Source of the DNA: Theobroma cacao
Taxonomy: Eukaryota; Streptophyta; Magnoliopsida; Malvales; Malvaceae
Assembly: GCF_000208745.1 (NCBI RefSeq)
Contig: NC_030854.1
Span: 33,791,817 to 33,855,816 of the forward strand
Reading direction: 5' to 3'
DNA length: 64,000 nt
Shown here in pieces: positions 13,301-25,280 of this stretch (positions within the stretch are counted from its first letter, which is position 1; the number at the start of each line of letters is the position of its first letter). The translations under genes were made by a program, and so were the position numbers. The notes below the pieces were generated by a model. That model saw only the letters and a list, made by a program, of their open reading frames with translations, was not told the DNA's origin and made no database searches.

Positions 13301-14779
13301 CTTAGTAGAAATTCATATCATGCGTACATGATTGATGGAGTTTGGCGTAAGGCATTCTACCTAAAACCAAGTCACATTTGGTGGAGAAGCCCTCTTGAAT
13401 ACAAGGTCCTAGGAAACGCCAAACTTAATTTATGTGAGATTTATCATCCCTTAAGCTTCCATCTGACATATAGAGACAATTGTTTTATCAAAAGGCAACC
13501 TTTACATTTAGGGATACTAGGCGTATTATGGTGTTGGATTAACAAATGGGGATAATTTAGCACTACTTGATACCTCCTCTAATGGGTAGAACCAAAGGGC
13601 CTGTCATGTTCCCATGTGAGGATATTGGGTGTAATTGTATCATAGAGTCACTAGGTTGGACCTATGCTGATGCTATGCAAATTTGTGGGCATTTGCCTAA
13701 AATATATTGGAAATGGAGTTTATATTTCAGACATGAGTATTTGATATCAGAGATCAGTTGTGGTTATTGTTTATTATAGTCATAGTATCCTTATACTGTT
13801 TGATTGTCCTTTTGTTTGATATAAATGCAACTTGTGAAACATTTGCTACTTTTTCCAAGATGAAGTGGAACTATTGATGTTTCTGCAGGTTGCTCGTGGT
13901 CAGATTGAGCAAGCAAGCAATGTAAGGAAGAGGCTAACTTTACCCACTGTGCCTGGCCATCTAAGTGCGACAACTATTTCAACAGCAGAGGGTGCAATAG
14001 TGGTGGAACAGAACCTTCCTTCAGCTCAGCCAACTGGCACTCCACCTCATCCTCATCATGCACAACCTGTGCTTTCCTTTGCACCTTCAATGACAACTGA
14101 AGAAGATAACAAGAAAGCAGCTGCTGCTGCTGTTGCTGCTAAGCTTGCTGCTTCAACATCTTCTGCTCAGATGCTTACCTCTGTGCTTTCATCCCTTGTT
14201 GCAGAAGAAGCTGCTTCTATGAATGGCAGCTTAAAATCTGGTGGGTTCACATCAGGATTATCAATGTTTCCTCCAGAAAAGCGTCCCAAACTTGAGAAAC
14301 CAATGCCTGTATCGGATGCAAGCAACTCAGATGTAAGCAGCACGGCTTATTTTAGCCCACTACAGCAGCAAGCAATGACCAACATGCCACTTGCACCATC
14401 AACTAGCGTGCAACCGATGTCCCAAGGCAACCAGATCCAAGCTCCATTTGCTTCTGCTCCTCCTCCCCCGCCCCCTCCTCTATCTCCTGCAAATCCACCA
14501 GCAAGTCAATATGTTCAATCAACTGGTATGATGGTAGGGGTAATGCCTTATGGTTATGGAGCAAACACACTGCCACCTCCACCTCCTCTTCCCCCACATA
14601 TAGCAATGAGTTTAGCTAGGCCCTCTTCTCAGCCTCTGCAGCAGCTGCAGTCTCAGTCTTTGCAGCAGCCACAATCACAGCCTCAGCAGCAGCCAGCCAC
14701 TGGAGGATTTTACCGGCCACCAGGGATTGGGTTTTATGGGCAAAATCCTCAGTCAACACCACCTGTACCTCGACAGTGA
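7326..14779 (+). CDS. CID (RPR) domain protein, RPRD1/Rtt103-like, 572 aa
   Basis: Seven coding exons join in frame: 7326-7404, 9277-9524, 10629-10796, 10955-11111, 12814-12953, 13049-13084 and 13889-14779 (572 codons plus stop). Residues about 5-130 form a CID. Its SLSRWCITHRKKAK and VSFLYLANDILQNSRRKG segments match the family that binds the phosphorylated C-terminal repeat of RNA polymerase II. A proline run follows at about 133-140, then a Gln/Glu/Leu-rich coiled coil at about 222-295 like the RPRD dimerisation region. Next come an Ala-rich segment, a basic KRPKLEK stretch near 407 (possible nuclear signal) and a Pro/Gln-rich tail with proline runs near 467 and 504. Family knowledge suggests a nuclear role in transcription elongation and termination. 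The start was chosen because the N-terminus aligns with the CID start. No breaks are seen. Of the introns, only that before exon 3 is unusual, with a G-rich tract near its acceptor. Confidence 0.92.
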
Positions 14780-15180
14780 GCTGGTTTTGCTTGAAAAATC
14801 ATATGATACTACAGGGTCATGAAAAGGGCACCTGGTATTGGATTGTAGGGCAAAGCCATTGACCGATACCACCACCACCACCACCGTACATCAACATTGT
14901 GAGCCATAACCTTGAAATCATGAAGGCTGAGAGTGGCCATGTATAATGTAAATTAGTAGAGAATATTTAGGCATATGTTGTCTTAGACTTAAAATCGGAG
15001 CTTGACATGCCCTCATCATCCTCTCTCCCTTGACCCATTTGCTGTGCAACTTTTGTTTAGTTCTGCTACATGATAGCTCAACCATCGTAACCTGTATGTT
15101 GATTTGTACCAAAGTAGCAAGGAACTGCCCTTGGGGGCAGTGAAATCCCATAAAAACACCATTTTGATAGTGTTACGTAA
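14780..15180 (+). other. 3' untranslated region of the CID-protein gene
   Basis: Sequence after the stop keeps the moderate GC content of the gene to about 15180 and then turns AT-rich. A (CCA)n run lies at about 14868-14884. The exact poly(A) site is not visible. Confidence 0.4.
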
Positions 15181-16526
15181 CTACTCGAGGTTCTGCAAAA
15201 AGTTTTAATTTTGTCTCCCACTTTAATTCAATTAATATCTCTCTCCCGACGGTGTCGTTTGACCTATCGGGGCGGTCTAAAATCTGAATATGAGTAGTAT
15301 TTGTTTATACTGAAATCTAAATTCAAAATATGATTAGTGTTTCTAATTCTAATTAATATGGTAGCAAAATTCATTTTCTTCTACAATAAAATCTGGTGTT
15401 ATTTTTTTTGCAATCAAAATTATTTTTATTTTAGTGGGAATATCTTTTTAGTTTTTTACCTAATTAATAATTTTCATTGAAAATTAAAATTATCATTAAA
15501 AATTCAAGTTATGCAAATAATTAACCCTTGAATTATAATTAGTTTTATGACTTCATCTCACTCTAAAATTTGAACTCTTCAATTACTTTTTTAATGGGTA
15601 TTGAATTGTAGACCCGGATATCCGGTTCCGGGTCAGTTACAGAACTCATATTACTTTCATTTTCTTCTCGGGCCCCTAATTTTGCTTAAGCGTTACGTAA
15701 TAAGAAGGATTAGTATCTTAACCCTAATTAAATCGGATTTTGGAATCCCTTTTATTCCCTCTGCCCGGCCGAGCTCCAATAATATTATAATAAAATCAAT
15801 CAATCCAGGTGGGAGAGAAAATATCGGAGACTCAAAATCGCAGAAACCTGTTGTCCATTTTTCTTAATGCTTTCTTAATTGCTAAACAAAACATTCAACT
15901 CTTATTATTATTATTATTTATTTTGGAGTTTACGTGCTTTGCTTAGCTTCGAGGGTTTCCTCTAATTGCACATTAAGCCTTCCTCCAATTTCGATCTCCG
16001 CAGCTCCCTTCAGCATTCCGGTCTGTCTTTTTTCCTCTCTGTTTTCATTTTTTTTGCAATATTGATTTTTTGAATTTATCAAATGGGTTTTTCTCTTTGT
16101 TCTGAAAAACAATGATAATGGGGGCTTTTCAGGGGGTTTTTGTTTATTTTATTTTATCTTATTAGTTTTCGTTACAAATTTGTACCTAATTTGAACTTTT
16201 CAGTATAGTTTTGTGGCCAAAATTGGATTTTTTTTCATGAATTGAATTGATGGTTGCTTGTTTAACTATTTTTTACTTTTTTTTTACTTTTGTCTTTTTT
16301 TTAGCGGTTTTGTGTACAAATTTGTGGCTAATTTGAAAATTTGAAGAGAATTTTGACGCCAACTTTTCTTTTCTTAGTACTAATTGAATTTCTGGGTACT
16401 TGCTTGTTTAATCTATTATTGTAGCAGTTTGAGGGTATGGATATATTTATTTTTCACGTTGTTGGTTTTTTTTAAAATGCTTTTAGGGTTAAAGAAGAAT
16501 TGGGTGCAAATTTTAAGCTGTAATTA
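15181..16526 (+). other. Intergenic DNA, promoter and leader of the ELMO gene
   Basis: About 15180-15840 is non-coding and probably contains the promoter. An (ATT)n run lies near 15903-15922. A leader intron is possible, with a donor near 16020 (CATTCCG then GTCTGT) and an acceptor near 16486 (TTTTAG). With that splice no upstream ATG precedes the start at 16527. The leader structure is inferred from consensus alone. Confidence 0.35.
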
Positions 16527-19500
16527 ATGAGGTCGGGTGCCTTGAGAAGGCGGCTGCATCATGGGGATGTTGACGGCAGAAGGAATGAGAATTATGAGAC
16601 ATCGGGCTTAGATGGTTTAGATGAACCTTTGTTAGGAAGTCAGGATTACAATGAGAGACATTCTGAGGTGATTTTATCATTGTTTATACTAAATATACTT
16701 TTGCACGAACGTGGGAAAGAGTATTGCAAATGTTAAATCTACTTTCTTTGATATGTTATAGGGGCAAAAGCTAGAGGAAATTTGGGATGAAGAGCAAAGG
16801 AAGGAACATTTACATTGGGCGTTTTTGTTCTCTAACTTGATCGCGCAATGGGCTCAATGGATAGGTGTGGCTTTTTAGTTGCAGATATATGGTTTCATTG
16901 TTTATAATGCCTATAATTGCAGTTTCAATCGACTTTTGTTCTATTGATTCTTAGGTTGCTGGTTGCTAACTTCGAAAGTAAGAACATTGAGCTGGCTAGT
17001 TACTGCGTTGAGTATATTGTTGCACTAGATTGCCATTCGTATAATTTTGGTTATGGTAGAGTCTAGATTTGAGTATATTTATGCTGCTAGGGAAACTTTT
17101 AGCATGAGTTTCTGACTGCTCCCTCAGATTTTACATGCATGTGACCAAGACTCACCTGATAAAAGGCACTGTTGCATGGATCCCTATCTATAAATGTAGT
17201 TTATTAAAAACAAATGCCCCATTACAATCTGTTTTGGTCATTGGTGCTGTTTACTCATCATGTGATTTTATAACTTTGCATTATTTGGTATATAATGGAG
17301 GATAATTGTGTTTATCGTAGAAAGAGAAGTGTGTACCTGCAAAAGTGAACAGTTATATGAGTAAAGAAATGGAACCAGTATGTTCTGGAACAAATTTATT
17401 CTAGTTTTTCCCTTGTTTGGTTCTTCATGTGAACTAAAAATGTTCCCAATTGGTGGCATTTTTTCATGGGATGACATAAGTGTTTCTTGAAAGCCATTAT
17501 CTGAAAAAAATGTTATCATTTCTTTGATTATAAATTTACAAGCTTTAGAAAAGAAGTTTGATGTACATTGAATTGCCTGTTTTCTTGATTACTTGGCTTT
17601 CTGCTGCAAAAGTAATGCTGTATGGCTTATTACTTATTAAGTTCTTTGGCATGTCTTGTAAGTGGTGAGAATTTTATTGCAGTTTCGTTTACTGATAGTT
17701 CAATCTTTCTTTTCTAGCAAACATTGTCCTTGGATCTGGATCATTTATTGCACAACTTTTACATCTACCTTCTAACATTCAAAATGGACCAAGCCAGAAA
17801 CTTCTTTTGCCTGCTCTTAGTCCTTTACAGGTATAATTTGCATTGCATTTTTTTCAATGTATTTTTCTGGAATTCAGTGAACTTTTTTTTTTTTTTTGGG
17901 GGGGGGGGGGGGGGGGTGGTGGTGGTGGTGGTGGTGGTGGTGTGGTGTTTAACAGAGGCACTGATCTGATAATCAACATATGGTTTTTCTCCTCTCTTTT
18001 CATTGTGTCATCTTTTTCCCTTATGGGCAAGGGCCATGTGTTTCTTAAGCCTTTTGAAAAGGAAGGTTTTATCAGTTTCTATATTAAGATCTGGAAGCAT
18101 CTGTGACTCAAAATGTCGTGTTTTGAGTATCTATACTAATTCCATAATATTAAATCTAATTATGTGAAAATTGATAAAATGTCATTGTGGCAGAAAGAGA
18201 ATTTAGTAAGTATCATATGGTTAATCTTTTTTTTTTTTATTTAATTGGGAGAAGGGGGATTTGAACTCTGTTCTTTAGGCAGGGATCATGTACCAACCAA
18301 TGAGCCAAATGCTCAGGTGCATCATCTAGTTAATGTTGATTATTGTTTACCTAAATCGACCTTTAGGCCTAGTACTTCGAGCCGGCTTGAGAGTTTGCTT
18401 TTAGCTATTACAATTTTTTGAAGCACTAGTTACTGCTGCATTGTAGAGGAAGTGGCTGGAAAGTCGAGGATGTGCCTCAATACAGGTTCATGACAGATGC
18501 TGGATATAAAAAAAAGAAGTAAAGGAAAGCAAGTTCTTCATATTGAGTGTAGTTGGAGTTTTGAAGTTGATTCCTAGAAGTAATAGAGTTTAGTAGGCAA
18601 ATTGTCACAATTCTTTAGTGTTTAGGTTATTCAGCTGTTTGTCTTTTAGAAGGGCCACAGATCTTGCTGTCACTGACCATTATGTTTCACTTTTTATTGG
18701 TGATCGTTGTTGTCTTGATGTTTCATTTTGTGCCCTTGTAGGAAGAAAGGCTGAGAAATCTACAGCAAAGACTGGGAGTCCCCTTTGATGGATCTCGGCT
18801 GGAGCATCAAGTAGGTTTCGCTGTTATCGTTATGCCTGTGTATTTGTTAATCCTTACTTTTTAACTCTTTTCTACAAATTACAGTGTGCATGATGAAGAA
18901 TTTGCCAATTTATACTAGGGCTGATGATATATTTTTTGTTTTCATTTGACTTGCAGGATGCTCTTAAGCAGTTATGGAGATTGGCTTACCCTAATAGGGA
19001 GCTTCCATCTCTTAAATCAGAGCTTTGGAAGGACATGGGTTGGCAAGGTCCAGACCCTTCAACAGATTTTCGGTATGCAAGATTTTGCCTGAAACTGGTT
19101 GTTTTGGTTGGGTTTTCTCTTCCTGATATATATATTCTTATTTATGTTATTTCGATTCTATTTGAAGGGGTGGAGGATTCATATCCTTGGAGAATCTCAT
19201 CTTTTTTGCCAAGCAATATCCAGTTTGTTACCTTTTCCTTACCTTGGATTAAGTTTTATTGTTCTATGATATGGAGCATTTGGGAACTGATCTACCTTTT
19301 ATAACAAATCATTTCTTCTTTATTATATTTTATTAATATGTACCAAAAAATTATTATCATCAACATTAATTATAGCAATGGTTAGTCAAACTCTGATTTG
19401 GTCTTTATTTTAATAGGAATCTTTCCAGAGGTTGTTGCACAAACAAGATGGAGCCCGAGCTGATTGGGAATATCCATTTGCTGTGGCTGGCATCAATATT

Positions 19501-20141
19501 TCTTTTATGTTAGTGCAGATGTTGGAACTGCAATCAGGTAACGGAAATTCAGAACTGGTTGGATATTGAATGGTGTATGCCCATTGTAGTGCAAGGTCAC
19601 TTTCAGGGGCTGAGATGTGTTACTGGCATTACTTACACAAACGATGGCATTAACACTTCTACTGACTGGAAAAATGTTGTAGTTGTGTCTTATGCTGAAT
19701 AAAGATTCCATTAATTATCTGCTGTCTGTTTGGCTAATTTTTGAATTTTAATACTGTAATTATGTTTTCCCTGCAGGAAAACCATCTTCTGTGGCTGGAA
19801 TCCGATTTTTGGAGCTACTTGGGGAAGATGAAATGGCATTCGACAATCTTTATTGTGTGGCCTTTCAGATGATGGATGCCCAGTGGCTTGTGAAACGGGC
19901 TTCATACATGCAATTCAATGTAAACTATTCTAACAAGTGATTTTATCCCGTGTATCTTAATCTTTATATTTGTAAATCTATGATTTTCATTATTGTCGTT
20001 GTCATTTCTGCATAGTTCACTTTAGTTTGCTTTTTGCAGGATGTTCTGAAGTCTACAAGAACACAGTTAGAGCGTGAGCTTGCACTTGAAGATGTCTCTA
20101 GTGTGAAAGATTTACCAGCATACAATCTGTTGAGAAGGTAG
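16527..20141 (+). CDS. ELMO/CED-12 domain protein, 320 aa
   Basis: Nine exons join in frame: 16527-16667, 16762-16864, 17718-17830, 18742-18810, 18957-19072, 19168-19222, 19417-19537, 19777-19919 and 20040-20141 (320 codons plus stop). The ELMO domain spans about residues 115-285. It includes LWRLAYPNRELP, the GWQGPDPSTDFRGGGF motif (Arg at about 181, corresponding to the Arg implicated in GAP activity of animal ELMODs), and ESFQRLLHKQDG followed by the conserved WEYPFAVAGINI core. The protein is short, as usual for plant ELMO-domain proteins, and lacks the long helical regions of animal ELMO1. Family knowledge: ELMODs act on Arf/Arl GTPases, and Arabidopsis relatives act in pollen aperture patterning. 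Intron 3 holds a poly-T/poly-G/(TGG)n tract and a SINE. The gene ends convergently with M1, 343 bp away. An AATAAA lies at 20219-20224. No damage is seen. Confidence 0.92.
17884..17942 (+). repeat. Poly-T, poly-G and (TGG)n tract in an ELMO-gene intron
   Basis: About 14 T are followed by about 19 G and then eight or more TGG units, all in the sense orientation of intron 3. It can form G-quadruplexes and is prone to length error in assemblies. Confidence 0.85.
18226..18328 (-). mobile_element. tRNA-derived SINE-like element, ELMO intron 3
   Basis: Read on the minus strand, a box-A-like TTTGGCTCATTGGTTGGTAC is followed after about 20 nt by a box-B-like GAGTTCAAATCCC, then a short body and an A-rich tail. 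GTTAAT at 18220-18225 and 18329-18334 may be the target duplication. A second copy lies at 50728-50815. The family is not named here. The alternative is two chance tRNA-like matches, made less likely by the second copy. Confidence 0.5.
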
Positions 20142-20484
20142 CTATGGTTTTGTAATCTGAAACAGATGTTTCATCATTTACAGAATTGTTGTCATATATT
20201 CTTCCTTCAAAGAACTGTAATAAAGCAACGAAAATTATATATTCATTATGAAAATCAAGTATAGTTCATAAATGCAGTGACTACTCTGCTTCTTAGTTTC
20301 ATAATGTTGTAACTTGTGAAGTAGGTTAGATATTTGCATATCCCCTATGATATGCATATTGAGATTTGTATTCCAAAAATCAAGCTTCAACAAATAGTAT
20401 TTGTGGGCATTTCATGAGATGCTTGTTTACACCCCTTTCACCTTCCCCTTCCCCCACCCCAAGCCTAGAAAAGATGTTTTCTGT
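20142..20484. other. Convergent intergenic spacer between the ELMO gene and M1
   Basis: The spacer holds the 3' ends of two convergent genes. A plus-strand AATAAA at 20219-20224 fits the ELMO transcript. A C-rich, T-rich stretch lies at about 20433-20461. No other gene is seen. Confidence 0.5.
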
Positions 20485-22823
20485 TCATTCAGTCAATCTC
20501 TCTTGATCTGGACTGCCATTAGATTCATCTGAAGACCTCAAGAACCACTTATTGAGTCGCTCTGATGCTCTCTTCACCTGAAAGCAAATGGTATTTGTTG
20601 ATGTTAGATTTGCAGGGCTTTAAGTTCTTAACCAGATTGAGGTGTTCGATTTACATAGGCTGAATTTGGTTCAAGCTGGGCTGTTCTGAATTTTTGTAAA
20701 TAAACTGACCAAAGCGAGTAAATGTACTGAGTATATATTGTGGGGAGTAATATTAATTTATGCAGAGATTTTCAATCTAATCATATAATAAGAAGTTTAT
20801 ATTTGTTACTAAAATTATTCACCTGTTCTTCCCAATTAGTCCTCCAGGTAATATAGCCAAGCACGGTCGTTTGTATCACAACACCAATTATCATCCCAAT
20901 CCATAAGCCCTATGAAATCCAATGAAGAAAGTAGGTTTAGTGATAAAAAGAACTAAAATGATTTGAAGTTAGCCCAAGAGATAAGGCGTGATAAAGCTAT
21001 GGAAGTGAAAGGAAAATATGTATGATAAAGAGGATTTGTCACCTTCAATTCCAAATGGGCAATATATCCAAGCACAACTCCCAATGGCACGCCAACGATA
21101 TAATAGGAACAAATGTTAACATATGCAACTATACTTTGCCTGCCTGCACCTACAGCTCCCCCTGCATCAAAGATTAATATGAGAATGGAACTTTTGGTTC
21201 GGTCATGGTATACAAATTGAAATTGTCCTGTTTTTATGCTTTGCCTGATAAGACTGACTGAACACTGTTGAGCAAAACTGAGAAAGAAAGCAGGACAGAG
21301 AGGCCTGATACAGTTTCTACTACTTTCTCATCACTTGTGAACAGGAAGCCGAGTTGATGACCGAATATTAAGCACAGAGCCCAGAAGAACAGTCCAATAC
21401 AGATCGAAGTAACTATGATTACTTTCATGGAAAATTTTGCTGCTTTGGCATTTCCATTCCCCAATTCATTTGATACCCGAACGCTGTAAAGTGAAAAATC
21501 AGTGATGTATGAGTTTGAAGGAAATTTGGCTTCCAGCTTGTGCTGCCTACCAGGCAAACATATAAGGGTAGATGTTATGGAGACTCATTATATGATTAAT
21601 GAAGCCACACCTTGCTGAAGCAAAGAAGCCAAGGCATAACATAAATTCCCAAGCTATGATGTTCAGACTGCAAAGTAAGTGATCATTAAGACTTTTGGGT
21701 TTTAAAATTCTGAATAAAAACATATAAATGCACTTTTGTAAATTAAACTAACTGTTACCAGATGGAAAATGCAGAAATTGCAGTTGTAGCATTTTTCATA
21801 TGTCCTGCCAGAAGGACTAGAACAGCATAATACCATAACTCTAAGCTGCAGCAGATGTAAAATGTTATTGGGGTGTGTTAAAAAAGTTGTAAAACAAAAA
21901 AAATGTATACACAATGAGAAGGTTTTGAATCAAGTTAATTTACCAAAGCATCAATGCAGAGGATATGGAGAGCTTTAGCACAGGAAATAGATCAGTAAAG
22001 CAAGCTAAAGTGAATCCTTTCCATGTGTCAGGACACCAACCACAAAAGATGTAGGCAAACTCTCCAATTACCACAAACCAATTTGCAATAATCATTGAAC
22101 TCATTGCACCAGGAATCCCCCAATTTAGTTTGGTCACAAAGATCCATGACAAGAGCACATGAAGTACAAGCGATATAGCAGAAAGCCATCCGATAATCAT
22201 GTTCTTAAGCTGTGCTTGTAAGTACTTTTGGATGGTTATATTAAAGAGAAAAGCATAGAGGACGGGGATGAACCATACAGAAATATATCCTGCTTGATTC
22301 GCTACATCTTCTTCTTCTCCAAGTAATTTGAGGAGTGGTGAAGCAAAGATGAATATTGGCAGCATAACGGTTTGAGCACCAAGGTTAATAATCCATGATC
22401 GTTGCAGGTAAATTCCCATCATATGGCATTGCTTTGCTCCAAATGCTTGCCCGCATAGCGTCTCAGGTGCGCTAGACATGCCCAACTACAACATACGTAT
22501 CAAAAACAAGACAGATCAGAATACCTTTGGAGTTTCAGACTATAGTTTTCAGGGCCTAATGTTAGAGACAATAATTCTATAAATCTTACCAAAATTCCAT
22601 AGGCAAACCGTACTGTAATGATTTGTATGAGGGAATAAGCTGCAAGCTCAACATTGCTAAGATGACCAATAAATGCTTGTGTAATCACAAACATTCCGAA
22701 TGATGTCAACTTTGTTACCATTGCAGGAAACGCTATCCTCCATAGCTTTCTCGATTCCAACCACACTCTCCCTTTTAATTCACCACTAGTATTTGTCTCT
22801 GATCCAAGAAGACTCTCATCCAT
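20485..22823 (-). CDS. MATE transporter (DETOXIFICATION family), M1, 485 aa
   Basis: Exons on the minus strand: 22823-22590, 22485-21944, 21845-21759, 21667-21611, 21483-21245, 21161-21043, 20909-20823 and 20577-20485, joining to 485 codons plus stop. It is a full-length plant MATE of about 12 membrane helices. Motifs seen are [16 protein letters not shown] (about 82-97), the helix-7 LELWYYAVLVLLAG with Glu about 261 (matching the acidic residue needed for proton coupling in plant MATEs), and VRVSNELGNGNAKAAKF after exon 4. Family role: proton-driven efflux of small organic molecules at the tonoplast or plasma membrane; substrate unknown. Intron 5 begins with GC (TCAG then GCAAAG), supported by the 239-nt exon length shared with four paralogues. 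Sister copy is M2. It has Pro at the fourth position of SSAP where M2-M4 have Thr and M5 has Leu. Confidence 0.93.
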
Positions 22824-24492
22824 GCTCTTGTTTCAGTTCTGTATGAGTATGCAGAGATGACGTTTTGGTTAGGCTTCTTTTTGGTTCTGTCCAAAGGTTG
22901 CTCCCAAGAGATGTGCCCACTAGCTTTCCATTAAGACCCTTCTCTCTCAACTTGAGTTGAACAAACAAAAGATGAAAGAAGAACAGCGTATAAGAAGAAC
23001 AGGCACAAAAAGAAGAAGGGTCTTTCCCTCTTTATCGATGCTGAAGCTGTACTGGTCCTTGACATGACCCAAAAAATGTTAAATCTATAAACAAACGTGC
23101 TGATCGACTTACGTAGCGTCGCAACAGGGCACGTGAACACAACTAATCAAGTAGGAAACATTAATTGCATTGGAAAGCCCAAAAAGGAAAAAATCATTTT
23201 ACCTTCTTATTGGTGTTTTTTGGGTACTAAAACAGTGTCTGTCTGCTATCTGTCCTTGGGAGTAGACTGTTAGCTAGGAAAAAGTAATGCAATCTAAACT
23301 GACAGCCGTGGAAACAAGCGCGTAGGCTACGTTTTCTGCCATCCACCTTTGGAAGAGGGTCGGATTGCCAAAACTAGAGAAGAGAGAACAAAGAGGTATC
23401 CTGCAGGATGATGCAGTGCTGGTTCAGGATACAAAAATATCTAACATATCTCAGTATTAGCTTAGACAAATCTGCATGGAACAAGGGGCTGCATTAGTTT
23501 AAGTCAAACAACTACCAGCTACTGCTACAACAATTGACTGTTTGTAGAGAAAATCTCAAACCTAACAATCTTTGACTCCCTGCTCGTATGTAAAAGGGGA
23601 AAAAAATGAGTGTTAATTAGGATACAATTATATAAGGTAATTCCATTGTTATTGGCCATATAGAATCTGAAAGAATCAAGTGGAGTGAAGTAAAAAAGAA
23701 AGAACAGCAGAAACTAATTGGGCTTGGATTTCTCTTGGAATGAATGAGATTAGAGGTTGTGTTTTAGCCAGTTGAGTTCGATTGATTCTTGTCTTAAGCA
23801 ATGTATTTAATTATTGAAGTTCGGATAAATTTGAATTTAAAGTCATTTTGGATACATAAAGTAATGTATAAAAGCAAGATTGTATTGAAGCCAAACTTTG
23901 GAATTGCATTAGAGAGGCCAAAAGCCAAGGGTCAATATTAAGGTGGCTAGTGATTCGGTAGTCATCAAGTGTTTGGACAATCATGACAAAAATCAAGGAA
24001 GTTTATTAGTTTTGACACGTGCAACAAAGTTGATGTTTATATATCTTACTTCATTTCCACACATACCTTCTGAAATTATTATAACATGTGTCCCTTCCTT
24101 GCTTCCTTCAATGAATCTTTTCCTTCTGCTTTGAATTATGGGTAGAGGGCCAAAGGGTATAGTAAGCCTTTGGAAACTAAATCTTCCTTCCTTATTATCA
24201 TTACTTTTTGCAAAAGTGATTATCGTTTGCTGGTGATTGCTGATTTTATATATATATCGTGATTGGTATTGAATAATCGCTATCTAAAACTATGGTCAAG
24301 AATGATGGCATTAACTTTAAGTCTATCCACATGCGAACAATTAGAAGGTATTAATTTTATAGCAAGAGATATTATTTTATATATAAATAATATTATAAGA
24401 CTTCTGTTTCAAGCCACCAACTACTTTTGACGATTTGAAATCGATTGTTGTATTTGTCAATGATGAGAATTGTGAGGAAGACACAGCCAAGG
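22824..24492. other. Promoter side of M1 and intergenic DNA
   Basis: Contains the M1 leader near 22824-23000 and no recognisable gene. Short open frames on both strands look random. The retrocopy's left target duplication starts at 24493. Confidence 0.5.
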
Positions 24493-25280
24493 CAAAGCTT
24501 GAGCGGAGTCTTCGGAGTGGGTGAAATGTGCTTCGTCATGCGGGCTCTGGCTTAATCTGGCTGATCATGATGCACCTACTCAAGCCCTCAAGCCAGGACA
24601 AAGGAATTCCCGATATGTTGATGCAGTTATCACTGTCCCAGCTGGGGCCCTGGCACCCATCAGTGGAATCAACATCGCTTTCGATCGTGAGGTGGTAGGA
24701 CCTGCCTTGGTTCCAGCTTTGAGATTGGCTGGGGAAGGTAAGTTTAGGTGGGAAACAATGAAAGACATCTGGAGTGGGATGTGTGTTAAGGTTGTATGCG
24801 ATCACCTGGGGCTTGGTGTGAAAACGTGTGGAGAACTGATAGAGGTGATGCTATAGCAAGCTTGAAAAAAGAGTGGGAAGGTGTGAAGCTGATGGAGGAA
24901 GTTGTCCCATTCTTTCAGTCAGTGAGGTTGCCACGGACAGCTACAACAGCAGAGGACTGTGTAGTTGAGGTGGCAAAAGCCATTAGAGAGCAGCTAGGAT
25001 CAACAGATCCTGTGTTTGCTCGCGCTGCTGGATTGGGTCAAGCTCTGGAAATCAGTTGGATCTAGCTCATCTCCCCCTGGGGAATAGGAATTAATCATGG
25101 TTATAAGTTCCCTTTTTTTTTTGGCTAGAATGAATGATTTCTAGTATTCACCCTTCCTAGATTTCCATGTTTTTATCATCCTTGTACCCTATAATAGTAC
25201 TTTTATGATGGTTGATGGAGTCGAGCCTGGTCAATGAATAAAACATGTATTGTTGTTGCAAAAAAAACCAAAGCTTGAGC
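24493..25280 (+). pseudogene. 5'-truncated processed retrocopy of an RGP (UDP-arabinopyranose mutase-like) gene
   Basis: From 24505 the translated pieces follow the C-terminal part of plant reversibly glycosylated polypeptides, closest in my reading to the RGP5 type. They include SCGLWLNLADHDAPTQALKP, RYVDAVITVPAGALAPISGI, GPALVPALRLAGEGK and KLMEEVVPFFQSVRLP. The copy has no introns, a 3' UTR with an AATAAA at about 25236, and an A8 run at 25260-25267. CAAAGCTTGAGC flanks it perfectly at 24493-24504 and 25269-25280, a 12-bp target-site duplication. Judged against the family pattern, the frame is broken near 24520 (about 1 nt lost), near 24824 (about 13 nt lost) and near 25030 (about 11 nt lost). 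With the last corrected, the ancestral stop is at 25085-25087. It is non-functional as a protein gene and was made by LINE-type retroposition of an mRNA. Confidence 0.88.

Noticed and set aside
13328..13779. Two open frames in the last intron of the CID gene as separate genes
   Set aside because: No family resemblance; flanked by good splice sites of the host gene and best read as intron sequence.
18250..18318. A true tRNA gene on the minus strand
   Set aside because: Only box-A- and box-B-like words; no cloverleaf arms close and a second decayed copy with A tail indicates a SINE.
24521..24856. A functional RGP gene
   Set aside because: Only the C-terminal part is present, with three frame breaks, flanked by a target duplication and poly(A).
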